Positions 22,972-31,654 of a DNA stretch of 64,000 nt are shown here, in pieces. The DNA comes from Sutcliffiella horikoshii. GTDB lineage: Bacteria > Bacillota > Bacilli > Bacillales > Bacillaceae_I. Under the pieces are notes generated by a model. The model saw only the letters and a list, made by a program, of their open reading frames with translations, had not been told where the DNA came from and did no database searches. The position numbers were made by a program, and so were the translations under genes. Numbering within the stretch: the first letter of the stretch is position 1; the number at the start of each line of letters is the position of its first letter. The stretch is taken from assembly GCF_008180725.1 (NCBI RefSeq), contig NZ_VTEV01000003.1, positions 125,883-189,882 of the forward strand. Direction: 5' to 3'.

Positions 22972-24111
22972 TCAGATCGCACCAATAAAACCTTGAAAAA
23001 CTTCATTACCTAAAAATTTTCCTTTTCTTGTAAGGCGTATATGATCGTTTAAATGTTCTAGTAGGCCTTTTTTAAGATTTTCTTCAATCGGATCTTTAAA
23101 TATTGTGAGCAAATCTTCCTCAAATTTTCGCTTGAATATGGAACAAGAGACTCCCTCATTTTTCCTAAGTCCAAGGAACATTTCTTCTTCCATTTTTTCC
23201 GTTTTTGTTACCTTATGCTGATCCTTATACGGAAACCTCATATCTTCTATAGAGTCCATGTACTTTTTCAACGGACCATGATTGGCAATTCTCACTCCAT
23301 CCATATATCCGTGAGCACCTGCTCCAATTCCATAATAAGCTTCATTGTCCCAATACGTAATATTATGTTTGCTTTCATAGCCCGTTTTAGCAAAATTAGA
23401 GATTTCGTATTGCTGATAGCCGTTTTTCGCCATCTCATCCAATAGCACTTCGTACATTTCGGCTTCTTCTTCTTGAGTTGGTAAAGGAAGCTTCCCTTTG
23501 TTCATCAGATTATAAAAAACAGTTTTGGGTTCAATAATCAAGGAATAAGCAGAATAATGCTCCATCTCTAAGGAAAAAGCAGTATGCAATGTTTCCTTGA
23601 AATCAGCCACTGTTTGATCTGGGAGACTGTAAATTAAATCAATACTGATATTTTTGAAACCTGCTTGTCTGGCATGTTCGATAGACTTAAAAACATCCGC
23701 TTTTCTATGGGATCTCCCGATTCTTTTCAAAAGATCATCATTAAAGCTTTGCACACCAAAACTAAGCCTGTTAACACCACCTTCTTTTAGGAGACGGAGT
23801 TTATCCAGTGATAGATCACCAGGGTTGGCTTCGAATGTGTATTCCATTTCAGGTTTTACCGGAAAATGCTTTTGAACCGATTCTAGCAAATATGCCAATT
23901 GCTTCTCATTTAAAGCAGTAGGCGTTCCCCCGCCGACAAAAATGGTTTGTAGTCCAGTGGCAGGGTGTAATTCTATCGTATTTTTCATTTCTGTATCCAT
24001 ATATGCCAAGTACTCATCAACCGGCTGGTTTTTCAGAAATACTTTGTTGAAATCACAATAGTGACAAATATGTTCACAAAAAGGGATATGGATATAGGCT
24101 GATTTAATCAT
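22972..24111 (-). CDS. hemW: Radical SAM heme chaperone HemW
   Basis: This is a HemN-like radical-SAM protein; the Bacillus-type single-copy form is now regarded as HemW, a heme chaperone, rather than a true coproporphyrinogen oxidase. The 379-aa protein has the 4Fe-4S cysteines at 12, 16 and 19 (CEHICHYC). Also present are the glycine-rich IFVGGGTPT segment and the C-terminal HemN domain (EEMFLGLRKNEGVS). Its stop abuts the hrcA promoter. It follows lepA, as in B. subtilis. Confidence 0.95.
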   Translation of the reverse strand: MIKSAYIHIPFCEHICHYCDFNKVFLKNQPVDEYLAYMDTEMKNTIELHPATGLQTIFVGGGTPTALNEKQLAYLLESVQKHFPVKPEMEYTFEANPGDLSLDKLRLLKEGGVNRLSFGVQSFNDDLLKRIGRSHRKADVFKSIEHARQAGFKNISIDLIYSLPDQTVADFKETLHTAFSLEMEHYSAYSLIIEPKTVFYNLMNKGKLPLPTQEEEAEMYEVLLDEMAKNGYQQYEISNFAKTGYESKHNITYWDNEAYYGIGAGAHGYMDGVRIANHGPLKKYMDSIEDMRFPYKDQHKVTKTEKMEEEMFLGLRKNEGVSCSIFKRKFEEDLLTIFKDPIEENLKKGLLEHLNDHIRLTRKGKFLGNEVFQGFIGAI

Positions 24112-24174
24112 AAGATCACACTTTCGTTTGTTTACTTCGTATCTGTTAGCTTATCACATGTGGCGGTTGTATGA

Positions 24175-24208
24175 AAAAATACCGCAGATTAAGCTGCGGT
24201 ATTTTTGT
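24175..24208 (-). terminator. Terminator downstream of lepA
   Basis: The stem AAAAATACCGCAG/CTGCGGTATTTTT has a short loop and lies immediately after the lepA stop. It has T runs on both strands. Confidence 0.9.
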
Positions 24209-24210
24209 TA

Positions 24211-26046
24211 TTATTTTTTGTTGGCATTGTCGTCCATTTTCAAAACGGCCATAAATGCTTCTTGCGGTACTTCTACAGAACCGACTTGCTTCATGCGTTT
24301 TTTACCTTCTTTTTGCTTATCTAAAAGCTTACGTTTACGAGAAATATCTCCACCGTAACATTTTGCAAGAACGTTTTTACGCATTGCTTTAATGTTTGAC
24401 CTTGCAACAACTTTCTGACCAATTGTCGCTTGGATTGGTACCTCGAATTGCTGTCTTGGAATAAGTTCCTTTAACTTTTCCACAATGATTTTTCCGCGGT
24501 CATAAGCAGAATCACGGTGAACGATAAAGGACAGGGCATCGACTTTCTCAGCGTTAAGCAAGATATCCATTTTTACAAGATGTGACGGTTTGTAGCCGAT
24601 CAATTCATAATCAAATGATGCATATCCTTTTGTATTGGATTTCAATGCATCAAAGAAATCATAAACAATTTCCGCTAATGGAATTTCATAAATAACGCTT
24701 ACGCGAATATCATCAAGATACTGCATATCAATAAAGTTTCCGCGCTTCTCCTGGCACAGTTCCATAACTGCACCTACGTAATCATTAGGTACCATGATTG
24801 TAGCTTTTACATAAGGCTCTTCTACTCGATCGATTGTCTGAGGATCCGGCATGTTAGACGGGTTGTCCACACGCAATTCCTCCCCATCAGTCAAATGTAC
24901 ATGATAGATAACGGAAGGAGCTGTAGTAATCAAATCAATATTGAATTCACGCTCAATACGCTCTTGGATGATTTCCATGTGTAGCAGTCCAAGGAATCCG
25001 CAACGGAAACCGAAACCTAATGCTTGGGACGTTTCTGGCTCATATTGAAGCGCAGAGTCGTTTAGTTCAAGCTTTTCAAGGGCTTCTCGCAAATCATTGA
25101 ATTTTGCAGAATCGATTGGATAAAGTCCACAGAATACCATAGGGTTGAGTTTACGGTAACCTGGAAGTGGTTCTGCAGCTCTATTTTTCGCATGTGTGAT
25201 CGTATCACCAACACGAGTGTCTCCAACATTTTTGATGGATGCAGACAAGAACCCAACATCTCCGACTGTCAGCTCTTTAAGTTGAACAGGTTTTGGTGTG
25301 AATACCCCTACCTCATTCACCTCAAACTCTTTACCTGTAGCCATCATACGGATCTTATCTCCAACTTTGACTGTCCCTTCCACGATACGGATATATGCTA
25401 CAACCCCGCGGTAAGGATCGAATAAGCTATCGAAAATAAGTGCTTTCAAAGGTGCGTCTGGATCGCCTTGAGGGGCAGGGATTTTCTCCACTACCTGTTC
25501 AAGGATTTCACTGATACCAATACCAGCCTTGGCACTTGCCAATACTGCATCTGATGCATCAAGTCCGATTACATCCTCAATTTCCTGACGTACCCTCTCA
25601 GGCTCGGCACTTGGAAGGTCAATTTTATTGATGACAGGCATGATCTCGAGTTCGTTATCAAGTGCCAAATACACATTTGCTAATGTCTGAGCTTCAATTC
25701 CCTGTGCCGCATCCACAACAAGAACCGCTCCTTCACATGCAGCCAAACTTCTGGAAACCTCATAGGTGAAATCGACGTGTCCAGGTGTGTCAATAAGATG
25801 GAAAATATATTCTTCGCCATCATTTGCTTTATATCGTAATTGAACGGCATTCAATTTAATCGTAATCCCGCGTTCACGTTCAAGGTCCATGGAATCAAGC
25901 AATTGATTCTTCATTTCCCTTTGTGTCAATGCAGACGTTTTTTCTAAAATACGGTCTGCTAGTGTTGATTTCCCATGGTCAATATGGGCGATGATGGAAA
26001 AGTTTCTTATCTTTGATTGTCGTTTTAACCGTTCTTCTCTGTTCAT
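24211..26046 (-). CDS. lepA: Elongation factor 4 (LepA)
   Basis: LepA is a translational GTPase related to EF-G that acts on ribosomes, probably in initiation or 30S biogenesis. From the ATG at 26,046 the protein is 611 aa, the usual length. It has the P loop [18 protein letters not shown] and NKIDLPSA. The LepA-specific C-terminal domain ([21 protein letters not shown]) ends in [20 protein letters not shown]. The frame is open 12 codons upstream, but the chosen ATG gives the family start [19 protein letters not shown]. Confidence 0.98.
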   Translation of the reverse strand: MNREERLKRQSKIRNFSIIAHIDHGKSTLADRILEKTSALTQREMKNQLLDSMDLERERGITIKLNAVQLRYKANDGEEYIFHLIDTPGHVDFTYEVSRSLAACEGAVLVVDAAQGIEAQTLANVYLALDNELEIMPVINKIDLPSAEPERVRQEIEDVIGLDASDAVLASAKAGIGISEILEQVVEKIPAPQGDPDAPLKALIFDSLFDPYRGVVAYIRIVEGTVKVGDKIRMMATGKEFEVNEVGVFTPKPVQLKELTVGDVGFLSASIKNVGDTRVGDTITHAKNRAAEPLPGYRKLNPMVFCGLYPIDSAKFNDLREALEKLELNDSALQYEPETSQALGFGFRCGFLGLLHMEIIQERIEREFNIDLITTAPSVIYHVHLTDGEELRVDNPSNMPDPQTIDRVEEPYVKATIMVPNDYVGAVMELCQEKRGNFIDMQYLDDIRVSVIYEIPLAEIVYDFFDALKSNTKGYASFDYELIGYKPSHLVKMDILLNAEKVDALSFIVHRDSAYDRGKIIVEKLKELIPRQQFEVPIQATIGQKVVARSNIKAMRKNVLAKCYGGDISRKRKLLDKQKEGKKRMKQVGSVEVPQEAFMAVLKMDDNANKK

Positions 26047-26150
26047 TATCTGTTTCACTCCTACACTTTCGGCAACGTACACTATTTCTGATTATATCAA
26101 TACGGACAAGAAGATTCAATGAAATTTGAAGGGTTTGGGTTTTCACAGAT

Positions 26151-26197
26151 AAAAAGAAGCTTCCACCTAGGGGAAATGGTGGAAGCTGCACTTTTTA
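26151..26197 (-). terminator. Terminator downstream of yqxA
   Basis: The stem AGCTTCCACC/GGTGGAAGCT has a ten-base loop and is flanked by A-rich and T-rich runs. It separates yqxA from lepA. Confidence 0.85.
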
Positions 26198-26199
26198 TA

Positions 26200-26550
26200 T
26201 CATCCTGTTTTCTCTTCGACGGTGTCTTGGACTTTGTTGAAGAGTCCACTCATTATTCCAGAGACTCCGTCCGCTAACTTTTTGCCGGCGGATGAGAAGA
26301 CATTGTAGGCTTTGATACCTTCTAGCTTTTCTTGTTTTTCTTTCATATCTTGGGTGTCTAGTTGACGACCCAGGATTGTTCCATTATAGCCTTCAGCGGA
26401 TTCCGCCACATGAAATACTTCTTCTTGAAAAGCAGGATCATCGTATCCCTTCATCTTCCGCATCCCGTCATTGGCCTGTTGCATTCCCAAAAGTACTCCA
26501 AGAAACAGCACCAGAGAAATGAATAAACATTTGACCATAAACCTCTTCAT
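26200..26550 (-). CDS. yqxA: YqxA, DUF3679 family protein
   Basis: This is a 116-aa protein with an N-terminal membrane segment (about residues 5-22) and a short charged outer or lumenal part. It matches the small DUF3679 protein found between spoIIP and lepA in Bacillus; function unknown. It begins 26 bp after the spoIIP stop, suggesting co-transcription. Confidence 0.85.
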   Translation of the reverse strand: MKRFMVKCLFISLVLFLGVLLGMQQANDGMRKMKGYDDPAFQEEVFHVAESAEGYNGTILGRQLDTQDMKEKQEKLEGIKAYNVFSSAGKKLADGVSGIMSGLFNKVQDTVEEKTG

Positions 26551-26575
26551 CGCACTTTCAGCTCCTTACTATTTA

Positions 26576-27766
26576 TCATTGGGCGTCCCCTTCAGGTGTC
26601 CCGTCTACCTTTTCAGCCTGCCAGTAGATTTCACCGAAAACTTCTGCAAAAATCTCAAGGGTTCGGTTCATTTCTTCAAACGTATTATCCACTCCACCAA
26701 CCTCTATCAACATAGAATTAGGAGAAAGATCTTGATTGTATATGCCATTACGAGTTTCGACAGCTGGTGGAACAAATATACCCTTACTTAAACCAGGGTG
26801 CAGCTTTTCCAGTTTATTATGAATCTGCTCAGCTAAGTATTGGTTCTTTTCATAGTTTTGGTTTTTCTTTCCTATTACAAAATACAAACGAGCGTGAGGG
26901 ACACCGTTAATGTCCATCGTTGTACTTTTTCTCCTACCGGAATCTCGGTGAACGTCAATCAAGTAATTCAGGTCTTGATTGCCTGCCATAGCTTCTTCCA
27001 CGATTGGCCTTGTTACATCATAGGATTGTCCATACACCCATCCTCTATTTTTCAACGCCAACGCCGTATCAGTTGTATCTATGTCAGTCCCAATTCCACG
27101 CCGAATCAATTCCTCCTGAAGTTTTTTGCCAAGCCGTGTCACATTGACTTCAGGGTGACTTGCAGCATTTGGACTTGTCACTCCTTCCAAATATGGCAAA
27201 AATGATTCCCTTGAGTGAGAGTGATAGATGAGAACAGTCCTCTTATCTCCTGTTGTCTGAGCAGGCGGAGGTGTATCTTCCCCTTCTTCTTCTTCTTCTA
27301 CTTCAATAATGGAAGCTTGTCTCTCTTCAAGCAACACTTCCATCGGAGGGGATGATTCCACCGGCATATCTGTGTAATTGACACCTGACCCTGCAACTAG
27401 AATTTCTCCATCATAATGAGCAAAACCTGGGATTTCATTACGAATTAGGCTGCGCGGGTCATCTAAGTTGAGACTTGTTGTAAGCTCAAACAAGGCGGAA
27501 GCATAATTCGGCGCCTTTGCTTCACTTGAAAGCCCTTGGGTAAAATAGGCGTTAGTATACCCGAATATATGTAACAGCGACTCCCCTGAGAATCGTTTGG
27601 AGAACTCATGAATGGAGCTCGAGCTGACTCGATATTCTGGTTTTAGAGAGGTCATGACACCGGATACCGCAAATACGAGAATAAATCCTAAGATCACTGC
27701 TACGACTGATTTTTTTAAGCTTGTCCCATTTAATATGATGATGTGTGAGGAGCGGTAGCCCTTCAT
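26576..27766 (-). CDS. spoIIP: Stage II sporulation protein P (SpoIIP)
   Basis: SpoIIP is the amidase/endopeptidase of the SpoIIDMP complex that drives septal peptidoglycan thinning and engulfment. The 396-aa protein has an N-terminal membrane helix (about residues 16-38). A disordered Glu-rich linker (about 150-170) precedes the Amidase_3-like domain. That domain contains VLIYHSHSRESF, YLIDVHRDSGRR and the glutamate in NSMLIEVGGVDNT. It follows gpr by 69 bp, the conserved gpr-spoIIP order. Confidence 0.97.
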   Translation of the reverse strand: MKGYRSSHIIILNGTSLKKSVVAVILGFILVFAVSGVMTSLKPEYRVSSSSIHEFSKRFSGESLLHIFGYTNAYFTQGLSSEAKAPNYASALFELTTSLNLDDPRSLIRNEIPGFAHYDGEILVAGSGVNYTDMPVESSPPMEVLLEERQASIIEVEEEEEGEDTPPPAQTTGDKRTVLIYHSHSRESFLPYLEGVTSPNAASHPEVNVTRLGKKLQEELIRRGIGTDIDTTDTALALKNRGWVYGQSYDVTRPIVEEAMAGNQDLNYLIDVHRDSGRRKSTTMDINGVPHARLYFVIGKKNQNYEKNQYLAEQIHNKLEKLHPGLSKGIFVPPAVETRNGIYNQDLSPNSMLIEVGGVDNTFEEMNRTLEIFAEVFGEIYWQAEKVDGTPEGDAQ

Positions 27767-27835
27767 TTTCTCACCCTTTCACATACTTGTTGCTACTATA
27801 TGTATGCGAAAGGGAGAAAAGTAGAACTATGCCGT

Positions 27836-29026
27836 CTAATGAGTATATGCGTCAACATTATCTTGATTCACATGGTAGTGCAGAGCAGCGTTTAACCCTT
27901 CTGCTATAACATTTGCCATATCTTCTATAAAATCATCCACTTCTTTTGGCGTTACCATCAAATTATGACCCAGCGGCGAGAGAACCTCGTGGATTAATCT
28001 CCTCTTCTCTTCTTCTTCAAGCGTCCCCACAATTCCAAGGAAATTCTTCCGGTGTTCCTCCCCTGGAAGATCCTCTTCGGTAAGCTTCCTTTTTTCTCCG
28101 AACGTCATACCAGCAGGTGCAAGAGACCTTGAAGGACTATCTCCTTCTTTCATCTCTTTGCCAAAGTGCTTCAAAATGAAATCAATCGTATCACTTGCCA
28201 TTGATACAGCATCCACTACAGTCGGAATACCAATAGCAATTACCGGAATTCCCAGCGTTTCCAAACTTAGTTCTTTACGTTTGTTACCAACACCGGATCC
28301 TGGATGAATCCCAGAATCGGAAATCTGAATAGTCGCATTTACACGCTCAATTGATCGGGCAGCCAATGCATCAATGGCAATGACAAAATCAGGTTTCGTC
28401 TTTTCCACCACACCGACAATAATGTCACTCGTTTCAATTCCAGTAATCCCCATAACACCAGGGATAATGGCACTTACCGGCCTAAATCCATCTTGAACTG
28501 ATTCTGGCTGCAGTTTAAAAAGATGTCTTGTAATTAATAGATTTTCACATACTAAAGGTCCAAGTGCATCGGGCGTCACATTTGAATTCCCAAGCCCCAC
28601 GACTAGACAGGTTGCATCCTTAGAGATATTAAGCGAGTTTAAAAAGGCACTAAATTCTTTAGCAAAAACTACCTCTACCTTCTTTTGGAGGTCACTGTCC
28701 TTCTGGCGAATCCCCGTTGTTTCAAGCGTGAGATAATTACCAGGTTTCTTTCCAGTCATCTCTGCCCCTTTGTCAGATATGGTGACAGTGGTAATATTAA
28801 CTCCATCTGTTTGCCTTTCCTTTACCACCACACCCTCAATAGTTGAAACTGGTTGTGATGTTTGATTGCTTTCGTTAGTTTCATTTTGATTTTGCTGGTT
28901 CTGGTTTTTCCCATTTTGACGGTTTTGTTTTTCAATCGCCATCTGATTGGCTTCAATCGCCAGATCGGTTCTTACTTCATATTTACTTAAATCCAAAGGT
29001 TGTTGTTGGGGTTGTTGTTGAGTCAT
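27836..29026 (-). CDS. gpr: Germination protease GPR
   Basis: GPR is the spore protease that degrades small acid-soluble proteins during germination. The 396-aa zymogen has the conserved [28 protein letters not shown] and [15 protein letters not shown] segments. The N-terminus is unusually Gln/Asn-rich (repeated QNQ at about 35-57), likely the removed pro-region. Upstream, GCATG and CAAAATA at roughly promoter spacing suggest a forespore (sigma-F/G type) promoter, but the match is loose. Confidence 0.97.
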   Translation of the reverse strand: MTQQQPQQQPLDLSKYEVRTDLAIEANQMAIEKQNRQNGKNQNQQNQNETNESNQTSQPVSTIEGVVVKERQTDGVNITTVTISDKGAEMTGKKPGNYLTLETTGIRQKDSDLQKKVEVVFAKEFSAFLNSLNISKDATCLVVGLGNSNVTPDALGPLVCENLLITRHLFKLQPESVQDGFRPVSAIIPGVMGITGIETSDIIVGVVEKTKPDFVIAIDALAARSIERVNATIQISDSGIHPGSGVGNKRKELSLETLGIPVIAIGIPTVVDAVSMASDTIDFILKHFGKEMKEGDSPSRSLAPAGMTFGEKRKLTEEDLPGEEHRKNFLGIVGTLEEEEKRRLIHEVLSPLGHNLMVTPKEVDDFIEDMANVIAEGLNAALHYHVNQDNVDAYTH

Positions 29027-29129
29027 TTATGCACGCCTCCAGCATTGCCAAATTTTAGTTTTATTTTGACCTTACATTCTTTTTTCATGCATAGGAAAAC
29101 CCCTGTAATTAACATTCAAGAAAATTCCC

Positions 29130-29158
29130 TTGACTCCCTATTGCATAATCATTATGGA
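29130..29158 (+). promoter_or_regulatory. Probable promoter of rpsT
   Basis: TTGACT (29,130-29,135) and TATGGA (29,153-29,158) are 17 bp apart, about 85 bp upstream of rpsT. The -10 is imperfect; a second AT-rich box (GATAAAAT) follows. Confidence 0.5.
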
Positions 29159-29244
29159 TTTGATAAAATATCACTTGTTCTCATAAGTATAGAAATGTCG
29201 AGTTTATATATTCTCGATCGTTGAATTGTATGGAGGTGAAAGAT

Positions 29245-29511
29245 ATGCCAAACATTAAATCTGCTATCAAACGTGTAAAAACTAACGATGTACGTCGTGC
29301 TCATAACGCTACTATCAAGTCTTCTATGCGTACTGCTGTGAAGAAAGTAGAAGCTTTTGTTGCTAACAACGATGTTGAAGGTGCAAAAACTGCTTACCTA
29401 GAAGCTGCTAAACGTTTAGACAAAGCTGCGCAAAACGGTATCATCCACAAAAATGCAGCAAACCGTCAAAAATCTCGCCTAGCGAAAAAAGTAAACGGAG
29501 CTACTGCATAA
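29245..29511 (+). CDS. rpsT: 30S ribosomal protein S20
   Basis: S20 is a primary 16S rRNA-binding protein. It is 88 aa, starting [14 protein letters not shown], fully helical and basic, with [16 protein letters not shown] at the end. The ATG at 29,245 is preceded by GGAGGTG at seven bases; the eight extra in-frame codons from an earlier ATG are ignored. Codon use is strongly biased, as expected for a ribosomal gene. It is divergent from gpr, as in B. subtilis. Confidence 0.98.
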   Translation: MPNIKSAIKRVKTNDVRRAHNATIKSSMRTAVKKVEAFVANNDVEGAKTAYLEAAKRLDKAAQNGIIHKNAANRQKSRLAKKVNGATA

Positions 29512-29512
29512 T

Positions 29513-29542
29513 AAAAGGGCGATCCGGACGGGTCGTTTTTTT
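29513..29542 (+). terminator. Terminator of rpsT
   Basis: The GC-rich stem CGATCCG/CGGGTCG (with G-U pairs) is followed by TTTTTTTATTTTTT, right after the rpsT stop. Confidence 0.85.
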
Positions 29543-29551
29543 ATTTTTTGT

Positions 29552-29584
29552 CCTTTGGGGGTCAGACCCCCAAAGGATTTTTTC
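29552..29584 (+). repeat. GGGGGTCAGACCCCC hairpin
   Basis: A perfect 12-bp inverted repeat, CCTTTGGGGGTC and GACCCCCAAAGG around one A, is followed by ATTTTTTC. The same core recurs at 45,269. It can act as a second terminator behind rpsT, but its recurrence points to a dispersed element. Confidence 0.75.
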
Positions 29585-29648
29585 TATTTATGTCGAATAC
29601 CTTATGATACTGCGGTTTTCTGCTATTTCAGGTGGTGAGAAGTCCAAA

Positions 29649-29887
29649 TGTCCGAAGAATTTTGGTTTTTGACCGAAGTTTCCGCGAAGTTGGCCGAAGT
29701 TTTTGCAAAGTTGACCGAAGATTGGAGCTATTTGACCGAACCGATTTTTTAAATGGCCGAACCCCCATTAATCTTGACCGAACAAGGTGGTGTAATTGTC
29801 CGAAGTTCCTTAGAAATAGTTAAATTGTTGACCGAACCAACGAAATATTTGTCCGAACACTTCCAGAGAAGCTCAAAATGACCAAAA
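29649..29887. repeat. 21-bp-phased array of TGNCCGAA motifs
   Basis: Ten copies of TG(A/T/G)CCGAA(G/C) start at 29,649, 29,670, 29,691, 29,712, 29,733, 29,754, 29,775, 29,797, 29,829 and 29,850, with a decayed copy at 29,879. Steps are 21 bp six times in a row, then 22, 32 and 21. The bases between motifs are mostly unrelated. A 63-codon frame (29,632-29,823) reads through it with a seven-residue rhythm (x-D/G-R-S/T), but lacks a good start site. I treat the array as non-coding. Confidence 0.85.
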
Positions 29888-29967
29888 ACCACCCTCTTTT
29901 GTTAAAAAAACGTGTCTCAGCACTCAAATTTAGAATAGCAGTATACACAGTACCCCTAAACAACAAA

Positions 29968-30000
29968 AAAACCACCGAACACCTAATTGTTCGGCGGCTA
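29968..30000 (-). terminator. Terminator downstream of holA
   Basis: On the minus strand CCGCCGAACA-loop-GTGTTCGGTGG is followed by TTTTTTTG, about 30 bp after the holA stop. Confidence 0.85.
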
Positions 30001-30032
30001 GCAGTTATCTTCTTATTCTTATTCCATTTAGT

Positions 30033-31058
30033 TCATTTCACCGGCGCAAGTTTAATCAGCAGCATTTCCATCGCCAGCTGTTTATCTATTTTCCCGCTCT
30101 TCATCAAATAATCAGCCTCAGCCAGGTCGTCGACCATTTTCATTAGTTCCTCTCGATCAAAATATCTTCCTTGTTGGGACGCTAACTTTACACGATACGG
30201 ATGCACCCTTAAGATCCCAGCCATCTTTTGCTGACTATATCCTTGCTCACTTAAATCTTTCACCTGATACAGCAAACGGAACTGATTGGCAATCAACGCG
30301 TGCAATTTGATTGGCTCTTCATTGTTGCGCACCAAATCATAAAACAGCTCCAACGCTTCGTCCACTCGCCTATGTACCATTTTTTCAATCAATTCGAAAA
30401 CCGAATGTTCAATGGATTTGGCTGCCAACATCTTGACTGTATCAACGGAAATTTCCTGCTCAAATGCGCCAATATACATCGCCATTTTATTAATTTCCTG
30501 TGAAAGCACGGACAAGTTGACACCTGCGATCTTCAGTAGTTCATCAGCGGCCGCATCACCAAGATCGGCACCGTTTCGCATCGCTTTTTCCTTCATCCAC
30601 GCCTTAAGATCCCGCTCCCCCAAAGGTTGAACTTCAATTACCTCTGCCTGCTTTTTCAACTGCTTGAAAATCTTTTTCCGCTCATCCAACTTCTCATAAG
30701 ATGCCTGTATAACAAATATGGTATAAGGTGCAGCTTCTTGTATGTATGCAAGAAATCGGTCTGTATTATGTTCGACTTTACTTTTGCTTTTTTCTGCAGT
30801 CAGAAAGAAAGGATTTGATAAAACCACCACTCTTCTTTCCCCCATGAAAGGCAATGTTTCTGCATCTTCAATAGCCACATCCACTGGTTGTTCTTCCATA
30901 TCATAAAAAGAAAGATTAAAATCATGCTCTTCCGCGTTTAGTGCAAGCTCTATAATGGAGTCTCTAATTTCTTTCATTAAGAATGTTTCCGTTCCCAATA
31001 ATAAGTATATTGGCGCAAAATGTTTGGCCTTTATTTTTTTCATTGCTTCGATTCCCAT
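30033..31058 (-). CDS. holA: DNA polymerase III subunit delta
   Basis: The delta subunit opens the beta clamp within the clamp loader. The 341-aa protein has the N-terminal AAA+-like fold with PIYLLLGTETFLMKEIRD and no functional P loop, as normal for delta. A three-helix region follows, then a C-terminal collar domain (EEPIKLHALIANQFRLLYQVK). It equals B. subtilis yqeN and lies between rpsT and yqzM, as expected. Confidence 0.96.
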   Translation of the reverse strand: MGIEAMKKIKAKHFAPIYLLLGTETFLMKEIRDSIIELALNAEEHDFNLSFYDMEEQPVDVAIEDAETLPFMGERRVVVLSNPFFLTAEKSKSKVEHNTDRFLAYIQEAAPYTIFVIQASYEKLDERKKIFKQLKKQAEVIEVQPLGERDLKAWMKEKAMRNGADLGDAAADELLKIAGVNLSVLSQEINKMAMYIGAFEQEISVDTVKMLAAKSIEHSVFELIEKMVHRRVDEALELFYDLVRNNEEPIKLHALIANQFRLLYQVKDLSEQGYSQQKMAGILRVHPYRVKLASQQGRYFDREELMKMVDDLAEADYLMKSGKIDKQLAMEMLLIKLAPVK

Positions 31059-31148
31059 TTTTTTGCTCCCGTCATCTGTTTCTATACACCCTTATCGTAC
31101 ATGAGAATTATGTAGATTGACAAGCATCAAAGCCGTAGGAAAATGCAA

Positions 31149-31185
31149 AGGAGACTAGTTCTCACCTACAAAGAACTAATCTCCA
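31149..31185. other. Hairpin in the holA-yqzM gap
   Basis: The arms GGAGACTAGTTCT and AGAACTAATCTCC (one mismatch) enclose a nine-base loop and are followed by ATTTTATAT. No gene ends here, so it is either the terminator of an unannotated short transcript or a relic. The rest of 31,059-31,380 shows no gene; the only clear signal is the yqzM ribosome-binding site. Confidence 0.5.
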
Positions 31186-31380
31186 TTTTATATAAACGTT
31201 AACGATGCAAGCCCCAGGTAACTCGCCCGTCAACGATTGCCCCGTTTGGGTGTAATACTATGTTCTCCCCTAAATTGCGAACTATTTGTGACAACTCTTG
31301 TCAATGGAGGAAAAGCAAAAATGTCTGGTGGATTTTTTTTGCTGTATAGCTTATACTAATGTGTGATAGGAGGGATACTT

Positions 31381-31515
31381 ATGAACGAATTTGAGAAAAG
31401 CGTCCAAAGTAAACGTAACGATGCAGTTGATTCTGGTGTCGGTTTTATCGTATCCTTCGGTTTTTTCGCAACAATCTTTGCAATGGCAACATTGATTCAG
31501 TACTTAGGATCTTAA
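31381..31515 (+). CDS. yqzM: Small membrane protein YqzM
   Basis: This 44-aa protein starts MNEFEKSVQSKRNDAVDSG, with a single C-terminal membrane helix (about residues 19-41) ending IQYLGS. Length, sequence pattern and position between holA and comEC match B. subtilis YqzM. The ATG has GGAGGG at seven bases. Function unknown. Confidence 0.9.
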   Translation: MNEFEKSVQSKRNDAVDSGVGFIVSFGFFATIFAMATLIQYLGS

Positions 31516-31597
31516 TGACGGCATAACGATACATACCGTCGCGATTCTTTTCCAAAGCCAGTTGTGAAAAGAATGAGGATAACTCAAAAGCTTCGCT

Positions 31598-31640
31598 ATA
31601 AAAGAGACTGCGTCTAACATGGTGCAGTCTCTTTTTCTTT
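31598..31640. terminator. Bidirectional terminator between yqzM and comEC
   Basis: The stem AAAGAGACTGC/GCAGTCTCTTT has a 12-base loop followed by TTTCTTTTTT on the plus strand. It separates convergent yqzM and comEC. A weaker hairpin (GATTCTTTTC/GAAAAGAAT, 31,541-31,573) precedes it. Confidence 0.85.
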
Positions 31641-31654
31641 TTTGATACTGTATC

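Noticed and set aside
29632-29823. 63-codon plus-strand frame across the 21-bp array with a seven-residue rhythm
   Set aside because: No convincing Shine-Dalgarno site, the frame breaks where the array steps change to 22 and 32 bp, and the spacers are not conserved. It is kept only as an alternative explanation of the phasing.
31059-31380. Riboswitch or small RNA gene in the holA-yqzM gap
   Set aside because: Only one isolated hairpin is visible; no conserved riboswitch core or promoter could be recognised.
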